A DNA stretch of 64,000 bases from a bacterium (lineage in GTDB: Bacteria > Zhuqueibacterota > Zhuqueibacteria > Zhuqueibacterales > Zhuqueibacteraceae). The notes under the pieces are model-generated. The model saw only the letters and a list, made by a program, of their open reading frames with translations, did not search any database and was not told the origin of the DNA. A program made the translations under genes and the position numbers. The stretch spans positions 1 to 64,000 of the forward strand of contig JAKLJX010000013.1 of assembly GCA_023150945.1 (NCBI GenBank). Reading direction: 5' to 3'. Below are positions 16,604 to 25,099 of the stretch, one piece after another (the first letter of the stretch is position 1; the number at the start of each line of letters is the position of its first letter).

Positions 16604-16646
16604 GGCAAGTGGGGTGTGATGATCAGTATTGGGTCTTTGTCATTGG

Positions 16647-18179
16647 CTATGCGCAGCTCCGCATGTCTTGCGGGTCCTGCCCGCCCGTTGCCGGCCCTTC
16701 TTTCTGGGGCAGCCTCACGGTGAAGGTCGCGCCACCGTCAGCGTTGTTGACGCCTTCCAGCCAGCCCTCATGCTGATTCACGATCTGATAGGCAACCGAA
16801 AGGCCCAACCCCACGCCGTTCCTGCGCCCGCTGACGAACGGATCGAAAATGCTGTCGAGCAGCTCGGTTGGAATTCCCCGGCCGGTATCGCTGATTCGAA
16901 TCAGCGCGCACGGCTTCCCCGCGGATGCCGCGGCCGGTGGCAACGAAAGGGTCTCCGCCGTCAAACGGCCGCCCTCCGGCATCGACTCGATGGCATTGAT
17001 TACCAAGTTCATCACCACTTGCCTGAGTTGGTCGGTGTCAGCGATGATCTGCCGGGGACTGGCACGATAGATTTCGCGCAGTGCAATGCCGTTTTGCTGC
17101 AGGCGTGGCGCCAGCAGCGTCAGGGTTTCATGAACCGCTTCGTCGATATCGGTGGGAACGAGCAGGGGGGCGGGCGGCCGCGCAAACTGCAGAAAATTCT
17201 CCACAAACCGTTCCACGCGGTCGATTTCTTTCAGAACCACCGCCAAGTCCTTGCGCTTCTCATGATCCGCGGTCGGATCTTCGTGCATGGCGTAGATCAG
17301 CATCTTGATGGCGGTCAGGGGATTGCGGATTTCATGTGCGACGCTGGCCGCCACTTTGCCGAGCGCGGCAAATTTCTCGGCGCGTGCCAAGAGCTTGCGA
17401 TTCCTTTCCAAATCCGCCATCGCCGCGTTGATACGGTCGATGAGTGCGTGAATATGCCGGTCGAGCTCTTCGATCTCCGTGGTGCCGTTGACGCCAACGC
17501 GCTGGACGAATTCACCGCCTGCGGCACGGACTTTCAGCACCAGCTCGTAGATTGGATTCACGATGCTGCGCGAAATGATCCAGCCCAGCATGACGCCGAG
17601 CAGAATGCCGCCCACGCCGAGGCCGTACATCGTCGTCCGCACAATGGCGTTGGTACGCTCGCTCTTTTCCACTGCGGCAATCACGGTCTGCTCATTGGCC
17701 GCGACAAAGGCTTCGCATTGCGTGTAGATCTCGTCAAAGAGCTGGTTGCTTTTGAGCATGAGCGTCTGCGCCTCCCCGGCTTTGCCTTCGCGGAAAAGCG
17801 CCAGAGCGCGCTGCCGTTGTTGTTCATATTCCTGTGAGAGCTGTGCCACGATGTAGACGATCTCGTCTTCCTGCGCCGTTCTGGCGCTCGCCCTCGCCGC
17901 GTCCAGTGACGATTGGAACTCTCTTTTCCGCTCTTGCAGCGTTTCGAGCCAGCGCGTGTCGCCATCGAGCATGAAATTGATCGTCAGCCCGCGCATGCGA
18001 AAAAGCGCAATTTCCAGCTCCTGTGCCGCCTTGAGGCTGGAGACGTTTTCTGCCAGGATTCTGGACGCCACTTCCTGGAGGCGGTAAGTGTAGAGAATCG
18101 TCACCAAACCGCCCGCCAGGATTACTATGACCATGGCCAGAAACCCGGCCAGCATTTTTGAACCAATGCGAAGCTTCAT
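16647..18179 (-). CDS. Membrane sensor histidine kinase
   Basis: 510 residues. TM1 (about 9-30) and a periplasmic four-helix-bundle-like sensor (about 31-185) precede TM2 (about 188-212), HAMP (about 212-265), HisKA with the H-box VAHEIRNPL (His near 282), and HATPase with N-box NLVINAIESMPEGG, G1 DTGRGIPTE, F-box IFDPFVSG and G2 GVGLGLSVA. All catalytic blocks are intact. It pairs with the NtrC-type regulator immediately downstream in an NtrB/AtoS-like two-component operon. The signal sensed is unknown. Confidence 0.95.
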   Translation of the reverse strand: MKLRIGSKMLAGFLAMVIVILAGGLVTILYTYRLQEVASRILAENVSSLKAAQELEIALFRMRGLTINFMLDGDTRWLETLQERKREFQSSLDAARASARTAQEDEIVYIVAQLSQEYEQQRQRALALFREGKAGEAQTLMLKSNQLFDEIYTQCEAFVAANEQTVIAAVEKSERTNAIVRTTMYGLGVGGILLGVMLGWIISRSIVNPIYELVLKVRAAGGEFVQRVGVNGTTEIEELDRHIHALIDRINAAMADLERNRKLLARAEKFAALGKVAASVAHEIRNPLTAIKMLIYAMHEDPTADHEKRKDLAVVLKEIDRVERFVENFLQFARPPAPLLVPTDIDEAVHETLTLLAPRLQQNGIALREIYRASPRQIIADTDQLRQVVMNLVINAIESMPEGGRLTAETLSLPPAAASAGKPCALIRISDTGRGIPTELLDSIFDPFVSGRRNGVGLGLSVAYQIVNQHEGWLEGVNNADGGATFTVRLPQKEGPATGGQDPQDMRSCA

Positions 18180-18368
18180 CGTGGCAGTAATCTAACGCGG
18201 TCTGTTCTAATATCAAAAGCATTTTGTTGATGGCATTGGCCATTCGCTTGCCGCCTGGCCGTTTGCCGCGTCGTGCCACTCCACTGCTTCGGGGTGCCCA
18301 GCGCCCGACTCGAAACCACGGCAACTTTGTGGGACAATGCACCAGCCGTTACCCGCCGGCTGCACTCG

Positions 18369-18863
18369 TCACGCCAGTATGCACGCATGGCCGAATCGCT
18401 TCGGAGACGAGACCTTCAGCGCCGGTGAGCCAGGCTCACCGTGCATCTGGTACTTGGCAACCGGTGCCTGCCTTCCTCTTTCCGGTTCGTCACAGCGCTT
18501 GCCAACCGCGCCGGCGCCGACCACTTGGCGCAATACCTTCTTCAACTCCGACAGATCGGAAGACTTGATGACGAAAGCCTCCGCGCCCCAGGTTTGGAAA
18601 TTGTCGCGAAATTGTCCGTAGGCGGTGTTGATGATGAACGGCAAGTGCCGCTGCCGCGTCAAAACCTCACTCAGCAGGTGCAAGCCACAGCAATCGGGCA
18701 GCACCAAATCCGCAACGATCGCATCGATCGGTCGCCGCGCCAGCACTTTCAACGCCTCCTCGGCTGAGGCAGCCGCGACGATTTCGTGTCCTTCCACTTC
18801 GAGCTCTGTACGATAGAGCAAACGCATGTTGGCGGCCTCATCTACGACGAGTATGCATGCCAT
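18369..18863 (-). CDS. CheY-like single-domain response regulator
   Basis: 164 residues. The receiver domain has acidic VVDEAA (one Asp then Glu rather than a D-D or E-D pair), phosphoacceptor D52 in VADLVLPD, T80 (INTAY) and K100 (VIKSSD). The C-terminal ~40 residues are polar and not a recognised output domain, so it may act through protein contact. It starts at ATG 18863; an upstream TTG is possible. It lies upstream of the kinase gene on the same strand with a 189-bp gap, so it may feed into the same pathway. Confidence 0.85.
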   Translation of the reverse strand: MACILVVDEAANMRLLYRTELEVEGHEIVAAASAEEALKVLARRPIDAIVADLVLPDCCGLHLLSEVLTRQRHLPFIINTAYGQFRDNFQTWGAEAFVIKSSDLSELKKVLRQVVGAGAVGKRCDEPERGRQAPVAKYQMHGEPGSPALKVSSPKRFGHACILA

Positions 18864-19799
18864 TGGCAAAACGCTCCGTTGGAATTTCCGTGGATTGGTG
18901 AGATGCTCTCCGACTGAGAGTTTGCTGCAAACGGGAAGGGCGGCAGCTTTTGCCAGCCGCCGCCCTTCGCGGCTCAGCGCCCACCAGCGGCCTCAGCGAA
19001 GCTCCTCCCGCCTCTGCCGGAGACTGTTCCTGTCTTTTGGTTCAGGCATCGGAGGATGAGGCCGGGCAGTGCTTACGACGCTGCTCTGATGAAGGCGCTG
19101 AGTACGAGCCACGTGTTGTCTTGAACAGGGTACAAGTTTGTGGACTCATTATCCGTTGTCACTCATTGTACGACGCTTGGTTGAGACAAACACCATGCCA
19201 AATTTGCCCCACCGTTCTACCAAATGAAGACAACTGTTTTCCAAAGCATTAGGCCAATGGAGTTTGATCTGGCATTTGACTTTGTCGGACGTTACCTGCA
19301 AGAAGCGTTGGCAGGATGACTGAATTGCTTACAGCAGCCCTCGTCTTCGAGTTAATCCATCTTCTGCAGGCTGCGCCGGCCCGTGCAGAATGCGCCTCAG
19401 TGGAAGCTTCTTCACCTCAATTGCCGGGGAGGAAAACTTTGTCATCGCAACGGCGGTGCCATGAGTAGAAGGCCACACCCGAAGTCTGCGAGGGAAAAAC
19501 GCATTTCTCCTGGTGAGTTTTGGGCGAAAACACGAAGCAACTCACCAGGAGGAAAGTTGTGGTACATTGGAGGAATACGCCAGAACAGCTGGCAATTTTG
19601 GACCGGAATACACCCTCGCTGCCGTTCAAGCTCGAATCAACTTGCGGCGGCTCGATGAAACCGCAGAGGCGGGGACTTCGCGTTCATCGCTGTGATTTAT
19701 CCCAGGAAATGAGGCACGACCCTGCGCCGATGGACTTTCCCCCCTGCAATTCTGAAGGGAATTTTCTGGGGACCGAATCGAAAATAGATGAAAAATGTG
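18864..19799. other. Intergenic region with dispersed repeat copy C
   Basis: About 940 bp with no supported gene. It is mixed-frame and low in coding character. It contains repeat copy C (19486-19577). The right end leads into the promoter of the DeoR regulon. Confidence 0.5.
19486..19577 (+). repeat. Dispersed ~95-bp repeat, copy C
   Basis: Diverged copy: GCGAGGGAAAAACG ... CTCCTGGTGAGTTTTGGGCGAAAACACGAAG ... CTCACCAGGAGG ... GTGGTACATTGG. Aligns along its length with copies A and B. The shared frame gives GENTKQLTRRKVVVHW, similar to the parallel translations of the other two. Confidence 0.5.
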
Positions 19800-19880
19800 T
19801 TGACAAAAACGAAGTCAAATGTTACATTTTTCACACAAAAAGGTAACCAATCGAAAGTAATCGAAAATAATCCGAAACTC
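19800..19880 (+). promoter_or_regulatory. Promoter and DeoR-type operator of the aga-like regulon
   Basis: A -35 TTGACA (19800-19805) and a -10 TACATT (19823-19828) are separated by exactly 17 bp. Downstream of the likely transcription start lie three direct repeats of TC(C)GAAAnTAA at 19851, 19861 and 19871, one helical turn apart; a fourth match starts near 19778. Phased direct repeats containing CGAAA/TTTCG are typical of DeoR/GlpR/AgaR operators. This suggests autoregulation of the regulator and its operon, with repression relieved by a sugar phosphate. Confidence 0.7.
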
Positions 19881-19884
19881 GATT

Positions 19885-20649
19885 GTGTCCGACGCGATCG
19901 AACGACACTCGACGATTCTGAAGTGCTTGCATGATGATGGGCGCGCTTCAGTGGTCGAATTGAGCCGTTTGCTGCAGGTTTCTGAGGTGACCATCCGCAA
20001 CGACCTCAAGGAACTCAGCGAGCGGGGATTGGTGCAGCGTACCCACGGGGGCGCGGTCAAGAGTGGTTTGTATGTCTACGATGTTCCACTTTATAAGAAG
20101 ACCAAGCAGCACCGGGGTGAGAAATTAAAAATCGCTGCCGCCGCGGCAGCGCTGGTCAACGACGGCGAGATCATCACGCTCGATTCCGGTTCGACCACCT
20201 GGGAGATGGCCAAGCTGCTGAAGAGCAAACGCCAACTCACCGTCATCACCAATTCCATTCCGGTCGCAAGCGAATTGGGCACGGCGCCGGACATTCAGGT
20301 GATCGTGTCCGGCGGCTCGGTGCGGCAGGAGTCGCTCTCCATGGTCGGGCCACATGCGGAGGCCTTGCTGCGCGGACACTTCGCGAGCAAGGTGTTCCTG
20401 GGCGTCGACGGCTTTGATGTGCAGGCCGGGTTGACCACTCCCAATCTCGATGAGGCGCAGGTGAATCGCTTGATGGTCGACATGTCGCGCGAAGTCATCG
20501 CGGTCACCGATTCCTCCAAGTTTGGCCGGCGCAGCATGTGCCTGATCGCCGCCACCAGGCGTATCCACAAAGTCATCACGGATGCCGGCATTCCCAAAGC
20601 GGATGCCGAGTACCTGCGTTCCAATGGTATCGAATTGATCATCGTGTGA
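19885..20649 (+). CDS. DeoR-family transcriptional repressor (AgaR/GlpR-like)
   Basis: 254 residues. The N-terminal DeoR winged HTH (about 5-57: DDGRASVVELSRLLQVSEVTIRNDL) is followed by a sugar-phosphate-sensing domain with LDSGSTTWEMA near 92, NSIPVASEL, and GVDGFDVQAGLTTPN near 175. The GTG at 19885 is the only start that preserves the HTH; there is no Shine-Dalgarno, and the operator repeats occupy the leader. It is first in a tightly packed series of sugar genes, which it very likely represses until an amino-sugar or tagatose phosphate accumulates. Confidence 0.92.
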   Translation: MSDAIERHSTILKCLHDDGRASVVELSRLLQVSEVTIRNDLKELSERGLVQRTHGGAVKSGLYVYDVPLYKKTKQHRGEKLKIAAAAAALVNDGEIITLDSGSTTWEMAKLLKSKRQLTVITNSIPVASELGTAPDIQVIVSGGSVRQESLSMVGPHAEALLRGHFASKVFLGVDGFDVQAGLTTPNLDEAQVNRLMVDMSREVIAVTDSSKFGRRSMCLIAATRRIHKVITDAGIPKADAEYLRSNGIELIIV

Positions 20650-20696
20650 AATCCGAAGTCCGGTCTTTTCATGCAGGGCAATGTGCGGATGGACAT

Positions 20697-21740
20697 ATGG
20701 ACTCTCTGACCTTGCAGGAGATTTTGAGCCAGCCGGAAACGTGGAAAAAAGTTGTGCAGCGGGCAGCGCAGGAGAAATGGGAATTGCGGCCTGCCGGCAG
20801 TCCGCCGGGCCCGCTGTTGTTTGTCGGTTGTGGCACTTCCTACTATCTGGCACAAAGTGCCGCCGCCGGATATACGCGCATTTCAAAATGCTCCAGCCAG
20901 GCGCTTCCTTCCTCCGAGGCTTTTCTTCTCGCTTCCGCTGCCGCCGTTTCCTCCGCCAAGCTGCTGGCGGTGGCCATCTCGCGTTCGGGCACGACCACGG
21001 AAACCGTGTGGGCCGCCAGCCATTTGCGCCGAAACCTGCAGGTGCCGGTGGTCGCGGTCACCTCCGGCGCTGACAGCGCCCTGGCGCATGAGAGCGACTG
21101 GCGCATCATCATCCCCGAGGCGCAGGAAAAGAGCGTGGTGATGACGCGATCGTTCACCTCGCAACTGCTGGCGCTCTATCTCGCCGCCGCTGCTGCCGCC
21201 CGGGACCGCGCGCTGATCGACCAGCTTGCCGCGCTGCCGGAGCACGCGGCCCGGCTCCTGAACGACGCGGCTCCCATGGCGCGCGCCGTCGGCGCCGATG
21301 CCTCCCTCGATCATCTCGTCTTTCTCGGCCAGGGCATTTTCTATGGCGCCGCCAACGAAGCCATGCTCAAGACCAAGGAAATGTCGCTGAGTTTTTCCGA
21401 AGCCTACCACACCCTGGAATACCGTCACGGTCCCATGAGCATTGCGGGCGCCGGCACGCTGATCACGTTCCTGATCAGTGACGCCGGCCGCGAGCAGGAA
21501 CTGCGCGTGCTCGCCGATATGAAGAAACTCGGCGCCCGGACCTTGGTGCTGTGCGACGTGGCCGATGAACAGATTCGCCGCCACGCCGACCATCTCCTCG
21601 CGCTGGGCGTGGGTTTGCCGGAGGAGGCGCGCCTGCTGTTGTCCATGCCGCTGCTGCAGCTTCTCGCCTATCATCGCGCCGTTGGCAAGAACTTGAATCC
21701 CGATGCGCCGCGCCATCTCTCTCAGGTCGTCACGCTCTGA
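20697..21740 (+). CDS. agaS: AgaS-like SIS-domain sugar isomerase/deaminase
   Basis: 347 residues with two SIS domains. FVGCGTSYYLAQS and SRSGTTTETVWA are phosphosugar-binding motifs in the first; the second has GQGIFYGAANEAMLKTKEMS and EYRHGP. AgaS proteins convert galactosamine-6-phosphate to tagatose-6-phosphate with loss of ammonia; GlmS-C-type enzymes are the alternative. The neighbouring kinase and GatZ/KbaZ aldolase favour the AgaS role. ATG 20697 follows GGATGG. It lies 47 bp after the repressor gene. Confidence 0.85.
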   Translation: MDSLTLQEILSQPETWKKVVQRAAQEKWELRPAGSPPGPLLFVGCGTSYYLAQSAAAGYTRISKCSSQALPSSEAFLLASAAAVSSAKLLAVAISRSGTTTETVWAASHLRRNLQVPVVAVTSGADSALAHESDWRIIIPEAQEKSVVMTRSFTSQLLALYLAAAAAARDRALIDQLAALPEHAARLLNDAAPMARAVGADASLDHLVFLGQGIFYGAANEAMLKTKEMSLSFSEAYHTLEYRHGPMSIAGAGTLITFLISDAGREQELRVLADMKKLGARTLVLCDVADEQIRRHADHLLALGVGLPEEARLLLSMPLLQLLAYHRAVGKNLNPDAPRHLSQVVTL

Positions 21741-21749
21741 AGGCCAATT

Positions 21750-22706
21750 ATGAAAAAACTCGACGTCGTGGTCGTCGGTGAGCTGAACGTGGATTTGATT
21801 TTGGATCAAATCCAGGGCTTTCCCGAGCTGGGCAAGGAAAAGATCGCGAGCGCGATGACCCTGACGCTCGGCAGCTCCTCGGCGATTTTTGCCAGTAATC
21901 TGTCGGCGCTGGGCGCACGCGTCGGATTCATCGGCAAGCTCGGTGAAGATGTTTTCGGCGATCTGGTGCTCGCCCGTCTCCGGAATCGCAACGTCGAGGT
22001 CGGGCAAATCATCAGCCAGCCGGCGTGCGGCACCGGCGCCACCGTGGCGATGAACTATGCGCACCAGCGTGCCATGCTGACCTACAAGGGCGCGATGGAT
22101 GAGCTGCGCTTGGCGGATGTGAACTGGGATTATGTGCAGACGGCGCGTCACCTGCATCTTTCCTCTTATTTTCTCCAAGGCGGCTTGCGGCGCGAGTGCG
22201 CGCAACTGTTTCAGCGTGCCAGGGCCTTGGGCTTGTCCACTTCTCTCGACACCAACTGGGATCCCGAGGAACGGTGGGATCCGGAACTGTACGAAGTCTT
22301 TCCCCATGTCGATGTCTTTCTGCCGAACGAAGATGAAGCGCTGCTGATTGCCAAATGCCAAACCGTGGCGGCCGCCCTGGACAAGCTCGCCCAACACGTG
22401 AACACCGTCGTCATCAAACTGGGCAAGCACGGCGCGCTCGCCAAACGTGACGGCAAGCTCTACACCAGCGAGGGCTTCAATGTGACCGCGGTCGATGCCG
22501 TGGGCGCCGGCGACAGCTTCGACGCCGGATTCATTTTCCAGTGGCTGCAGGGCGGCGACGTCAGCCAATGTTTGCGCTTTGGCAATATGTGCGGCGCGCT
22601 GTCCGTCACCCAGGCGGGCGGAACCGCCGCCTTTCAGAATCGTGAACAAATCGCGCAGGATTTCGAGAACTATTTTGGATATACAGCAGAGCTGTTGAGG
22701 CCGTGA
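21750..22706 (+). CDS. PfkB-family carbohydrate kinase (tagatose-6-phosphate kinase candidate)
   Basis: 318 residues of ribokinase/PfkB fold. Substrate-lid motifs lie near the N-terminus (GELNVDLI, LGGSS-like LGSSSAIFA). The anion hole and catalytic base are in DAVGAGDSFDAGF, with D255 the expected base, and an NEDEA motif lies near 193. Nine bp after agaS. From context it would phosphorylate tagatose-6-phosphate to the 1,6-bisphosphate used by the aldolase downstream; sequence alone only establishes a PfkB sugar kinase. Confidence 0.88.
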   Translation: MKKLDVVVVGELNVDLILDQIQGFPELGKEKIASAMTLTLGSSSAIFASNLSALGARVGFIGKLGEDVFGDLVLARLRNRNVEVGQIISQPACGTGATVAMNYAHQRAMLTYKGAMDELRLADVNWDYVQTARHLHLSSYFLQGGLRRECAQLFQRARALGLSTSLDTNWDPEERWDPELYEVFPHVDVFLPNEDEALLIAKCQTVAAALDKLAQHVNTVVIKLGKHGALAKRDGKLYTSEGFNVTAVDAVGAGDSFDAGFIFQWLQGGDVSQCLRFGNMCGALSVTQAGGTAAFQNREQIAQDFENYFGYTAELLRP

Positions 22707-22748
22707 TTATCGTCATGTGATCTTCATCCTGGGAGGTGCAATCCAGGG

Positions 22749-24110
22749 ATGGCTGCCATGGAAAATCCGCTGAGGCAGGTGGTCGCGGAGCAAAAGCAGG
22801 GACGGGCGGTGGGCGTATGCTCCATATGCTCGGCCAATCGTTTTGTTCTGGAAGCCGCCATGGCGCTGGGTAAAACCGACCCGGCGGAATTGCTCATCGA
22901 GGCAACCTCGAACCAGGTGAATCAGTTCGGCGGCTATACCGGCATGACACCGCAGAACTTTGCCGACTTTGTCGAGGCCACCGCCCACCGGATGGAATTC
23001 CCCTATGCGCGGGTGATGCTCGGCGGCGACCATCTCGGGCCGAATCCCTGGCAGCACGAACGCGCCGCGGTCGCGATGGCCAAGGCGTGTGAGCTGGCGC
23101 GCGACTGCATTCGCGCCGGCTTCAGAAAGATTCATCTCGACACCAGCATGCCGTGCGCCGATGATCCGCCGGAGGCGCAGGGCGGCCTGCCGATGACCCT
23201 GGCCGTCGCGCGAGCCGCGCAGCTCGCCAAAGTCTGTGAAGCCACTTTTGCCGAACTCCCGCCGAATGCCATTGCCCCAGTCTATGTGATCGGCACCGAA
23301 GTGCCGCCGCCCGGCGGCGCCCAAGAGAAGTTTGCCCACGCCACGCCCACCGAAGTTCAACACGCCCGACAATCCATCGAAGCGACGCGCCAGGCTTTTT
23401 TCACCACTGGTCTGGCAGCAGCATGGCAGCGCGTCATTGCCGTGGTGGTGCAGCCGGGCGTCGAATTCGGCGAGCTTGCGCTCATGCCCTATCAGCGCTC
23501 TCCGGAAACCGCGGCGCTGAAGGAACTCATCGAGCACTACCCCACATTGGTATTCGAGGCGCACTCCACGGACTATCAAAGCCGGCCCGCCCTGCGCCAT
23601 TTGGTGGAGGATCATTTTGCGATTCTGAAAGTGGGACCCTGGCTGACGCTGGCGTTTCGCGAGGCGATCTTTGCGCTGGAACACATCGAGCAGGAATGGC
23701 TGGCGGGACGCAAATCCGTGCAGCTTTCGCAGGTGCGCGCGGCGCTGGAGCGGGCGATGCTGGCCAAGCCGCAATACTGGCAGAGGCACTATCATGGCGA
23801 CGAGAACGAGATTGCCTTTGCGCGGCGCTTCAGCTACAGCGATCGCATCAGATATTATTGGAACGAGCCGGAGGTGGCTGCGGCGCTGCACGTGTTGCTT
23901 GCGAACCTGAGTGAGTATCCTGCGCCGGCGACGTTGTTGAGCCAGTATCTCCCGGTGCAGGCCCAGGCGGTGCGTGAGGGCGGCCTCGGCAACACGCCGG
24001 CGGATTTGATTTATCACAAAATCCAGGAAGTCTTGGAAGTCTACGCGGAAGCCACCCGGCCGGGAAACCGCTCGCGCAACGGCGCGCACGGGCTGAATGG
24101 GAAGACATGA
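22749..24110 (+). CDS. gatZ: D-tagatose-1,6-bisphosphate aldolase subunit GatZ/KbaZ-like
   Basis: 453 residues, the usual length of the GatZ/KbaZ/AgaZ family. Conserved blocks are VGVCSICSANRFVLEAA, ATSNQVNQFGGYTGMTP, LGGDHLGPNPW, KIHLDTSMPCADDP, YVIGTEVPPPGG and FEAHSTDYQ. In enterobacteria GatZ supports the catalytic GatY/KbaY subunit. No such partner is seen in the window, so it may act alone or with a distant aldolase. The ATG at 22749 has GGGAGG 15 bp upstream; an ATG at 22758 with AGGGA 8 bp upstream is an equally good start. Confidence 0.92.
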   Translation: MAAMENPLRQVVAEQKQGRAVGVCSICSANRFVLEAAMALGKTDPAELLIEATSNQVNQFGGYTGMTPQNFADFVEATAHRMEFPYARVMLGGDHLGPNPWQHERAAVAMAKACELARDCIRAGFRKIHLDTSMPCADDPPEAQGGLPMTLAVARAAQLAKVCEATFAELPPNAIAPVYVIGTEVPPPGGAQEKFAHATPTEVQHARQSIEATRQAFFTTGLAAAWQRVIAVVVQPGVEFGELALMPYQRSPETAALKELIEHYPTLVFEAHSTDYQSRPALRHLVEDHFAILKVGPWLTLAFREAIFALEHIEQEWLAGRKSVQLSQVRAALERAMLAKPQYWQRHYHGDENEIAFARRFSYSDRIRYYWNEPEVAAALHVLLANLSEYPAPATLLSQYLPVQAQAVREGGLGNTPADLIYHKIQEVLEVYAEATRPGNRSRNGAHGLNGKT

Positions 24111-24177
24111 TTGCCATGAATCACAGCAAAGCGGCAAAGGTGCGGATTCAGAACAAGCAGGCTAAGGAGAACAATCT

Positions 24178-25089
24178 GTGAAATCACGACTCTGGCTGAT
24201 TTTTGCGCTGGTCACCACCACCTTCTGGGGATTGTGGGGCGCGTTGATCGAGCTTCCTGAGAAATCCGGTTTCCCGGCGACTCTGGGTTATTCGGTTTGG
24301 GCCTTGACCATGATCGTGCCGGCCCTGGTGGCGTTGCGCGTCATCAATTGGAAGTTGGATTATGACCGCCGTTCGATTCTGCTCGGCACACTGATCGGCT
24401 TGACCGGCGCCGGCGGCCAGTTGATTTTGTTTCAAGCGCTGCGCATGGGACCGGCGTACCTGGTGTTTCCGATCATTTCCCTGTCGCCGGTCGTGACGAT
24501 TCTCCTCGCCTATGGCTTTTTGAAAGAGCGCGCCAACAAGATGGGATGGGCCGGCATCGCCCTGGCAATGATCGCCATGCCGCTGTTGTCCTATCAACCC
24601 CCGGGGAATTCCGGCGCCAGCGGCGTGCTGTGGGTGGTGCTGGCATTGCTGGTCTTTCTGGCCTGGGGCATTCAGGCGTACTTCATGAAACTCGCCAATG
24701 CAACGATGAAGGCGGAGAGCATTTTTTTCTACATGACGGTCACCGGCATCATTCTCATTCCATTTGCCTTGTGGATGACGGACTTCGCGCAGCCGATCAA
24801 TTGGGGATTCCGCGGCCCGTATCTCGCCGCGATGATTCAGATTCTGAATTCCATCGGCGCGCTGTGCATCGTTTATGCCTTCCGCTATGGCAGGGCCATC
24901 ATCGTCAGTCCTTTGACGAACGCGGTGGCGCCGGTGATCACGGTCGTTATTTCGCTGATCATCCATCGTGCCGTACCCAGCCGTTTTGTTTTGACCGGCA
25001 TGGTGCTGGCGCTCCTCGCGACGCTTCTCATGTCCCTCGAGGAGGAGGCCAAGCCGGCCGGTGCAGCGACAGTTCACCCTGTAGCGTGA
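24178..25089 (+). CDS. EamA/DMT-family permease
   Basis: 303 residues with about ten TM helices in two repeated EamA halves. The first half has ALRMGPAYLVFPIISLSPVVT and the second has YAFRYGRAIIVSPLTNAVAPVITV, each the characteristic late helix pair. A drug/metabolite transporter is implied. In this operon it is the only inner-membrane permease, so it is a candidate for galactosamine or tagatose import, or for solute export. Start is GTG 24178. Confidence 0.85.
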   Translation: MKSRLWLIFALVTTTFWGLWGALIELPEKSGFPATLGYSVWALTMIVPALVALRVINWKLDYDRRSILLGTLIGLTGAGGQLILFQALRMGPAYLVFPIISLSPVVTILLAYGFLKERANKMGWAGIALAMIAMPLLSYQPPGNSGASGVLWVVLALLVFLAWGIQAYFMKLANATMKAESIFFYMTVTGIILIPFALWMTDFAQPINWGFRGPYLAAMIQILNSIGALCIVYAFRYGRAIIVSPLTNAVAPVITVVISLIIHRAVPSRFVLTGMVLALLATLLMSLEEEAKPAGAATVHPVA

Positions 25090-25099
25090 TTCCTTTGCC

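Noticed and set aside
19383-19846. Overlapping small frames near the DeoR promoter
   Set aside because: They cover a dispersed repeat and the promoter; no frame has coding character.
20883-22649. 588-residue minus-strand open frame
   Set aside because: Antisense to agaS and the PfkB kinase genes, which have full family motifs and codon-position signal; the reverse translation is low-complexity His/Gln/Gly-rich.
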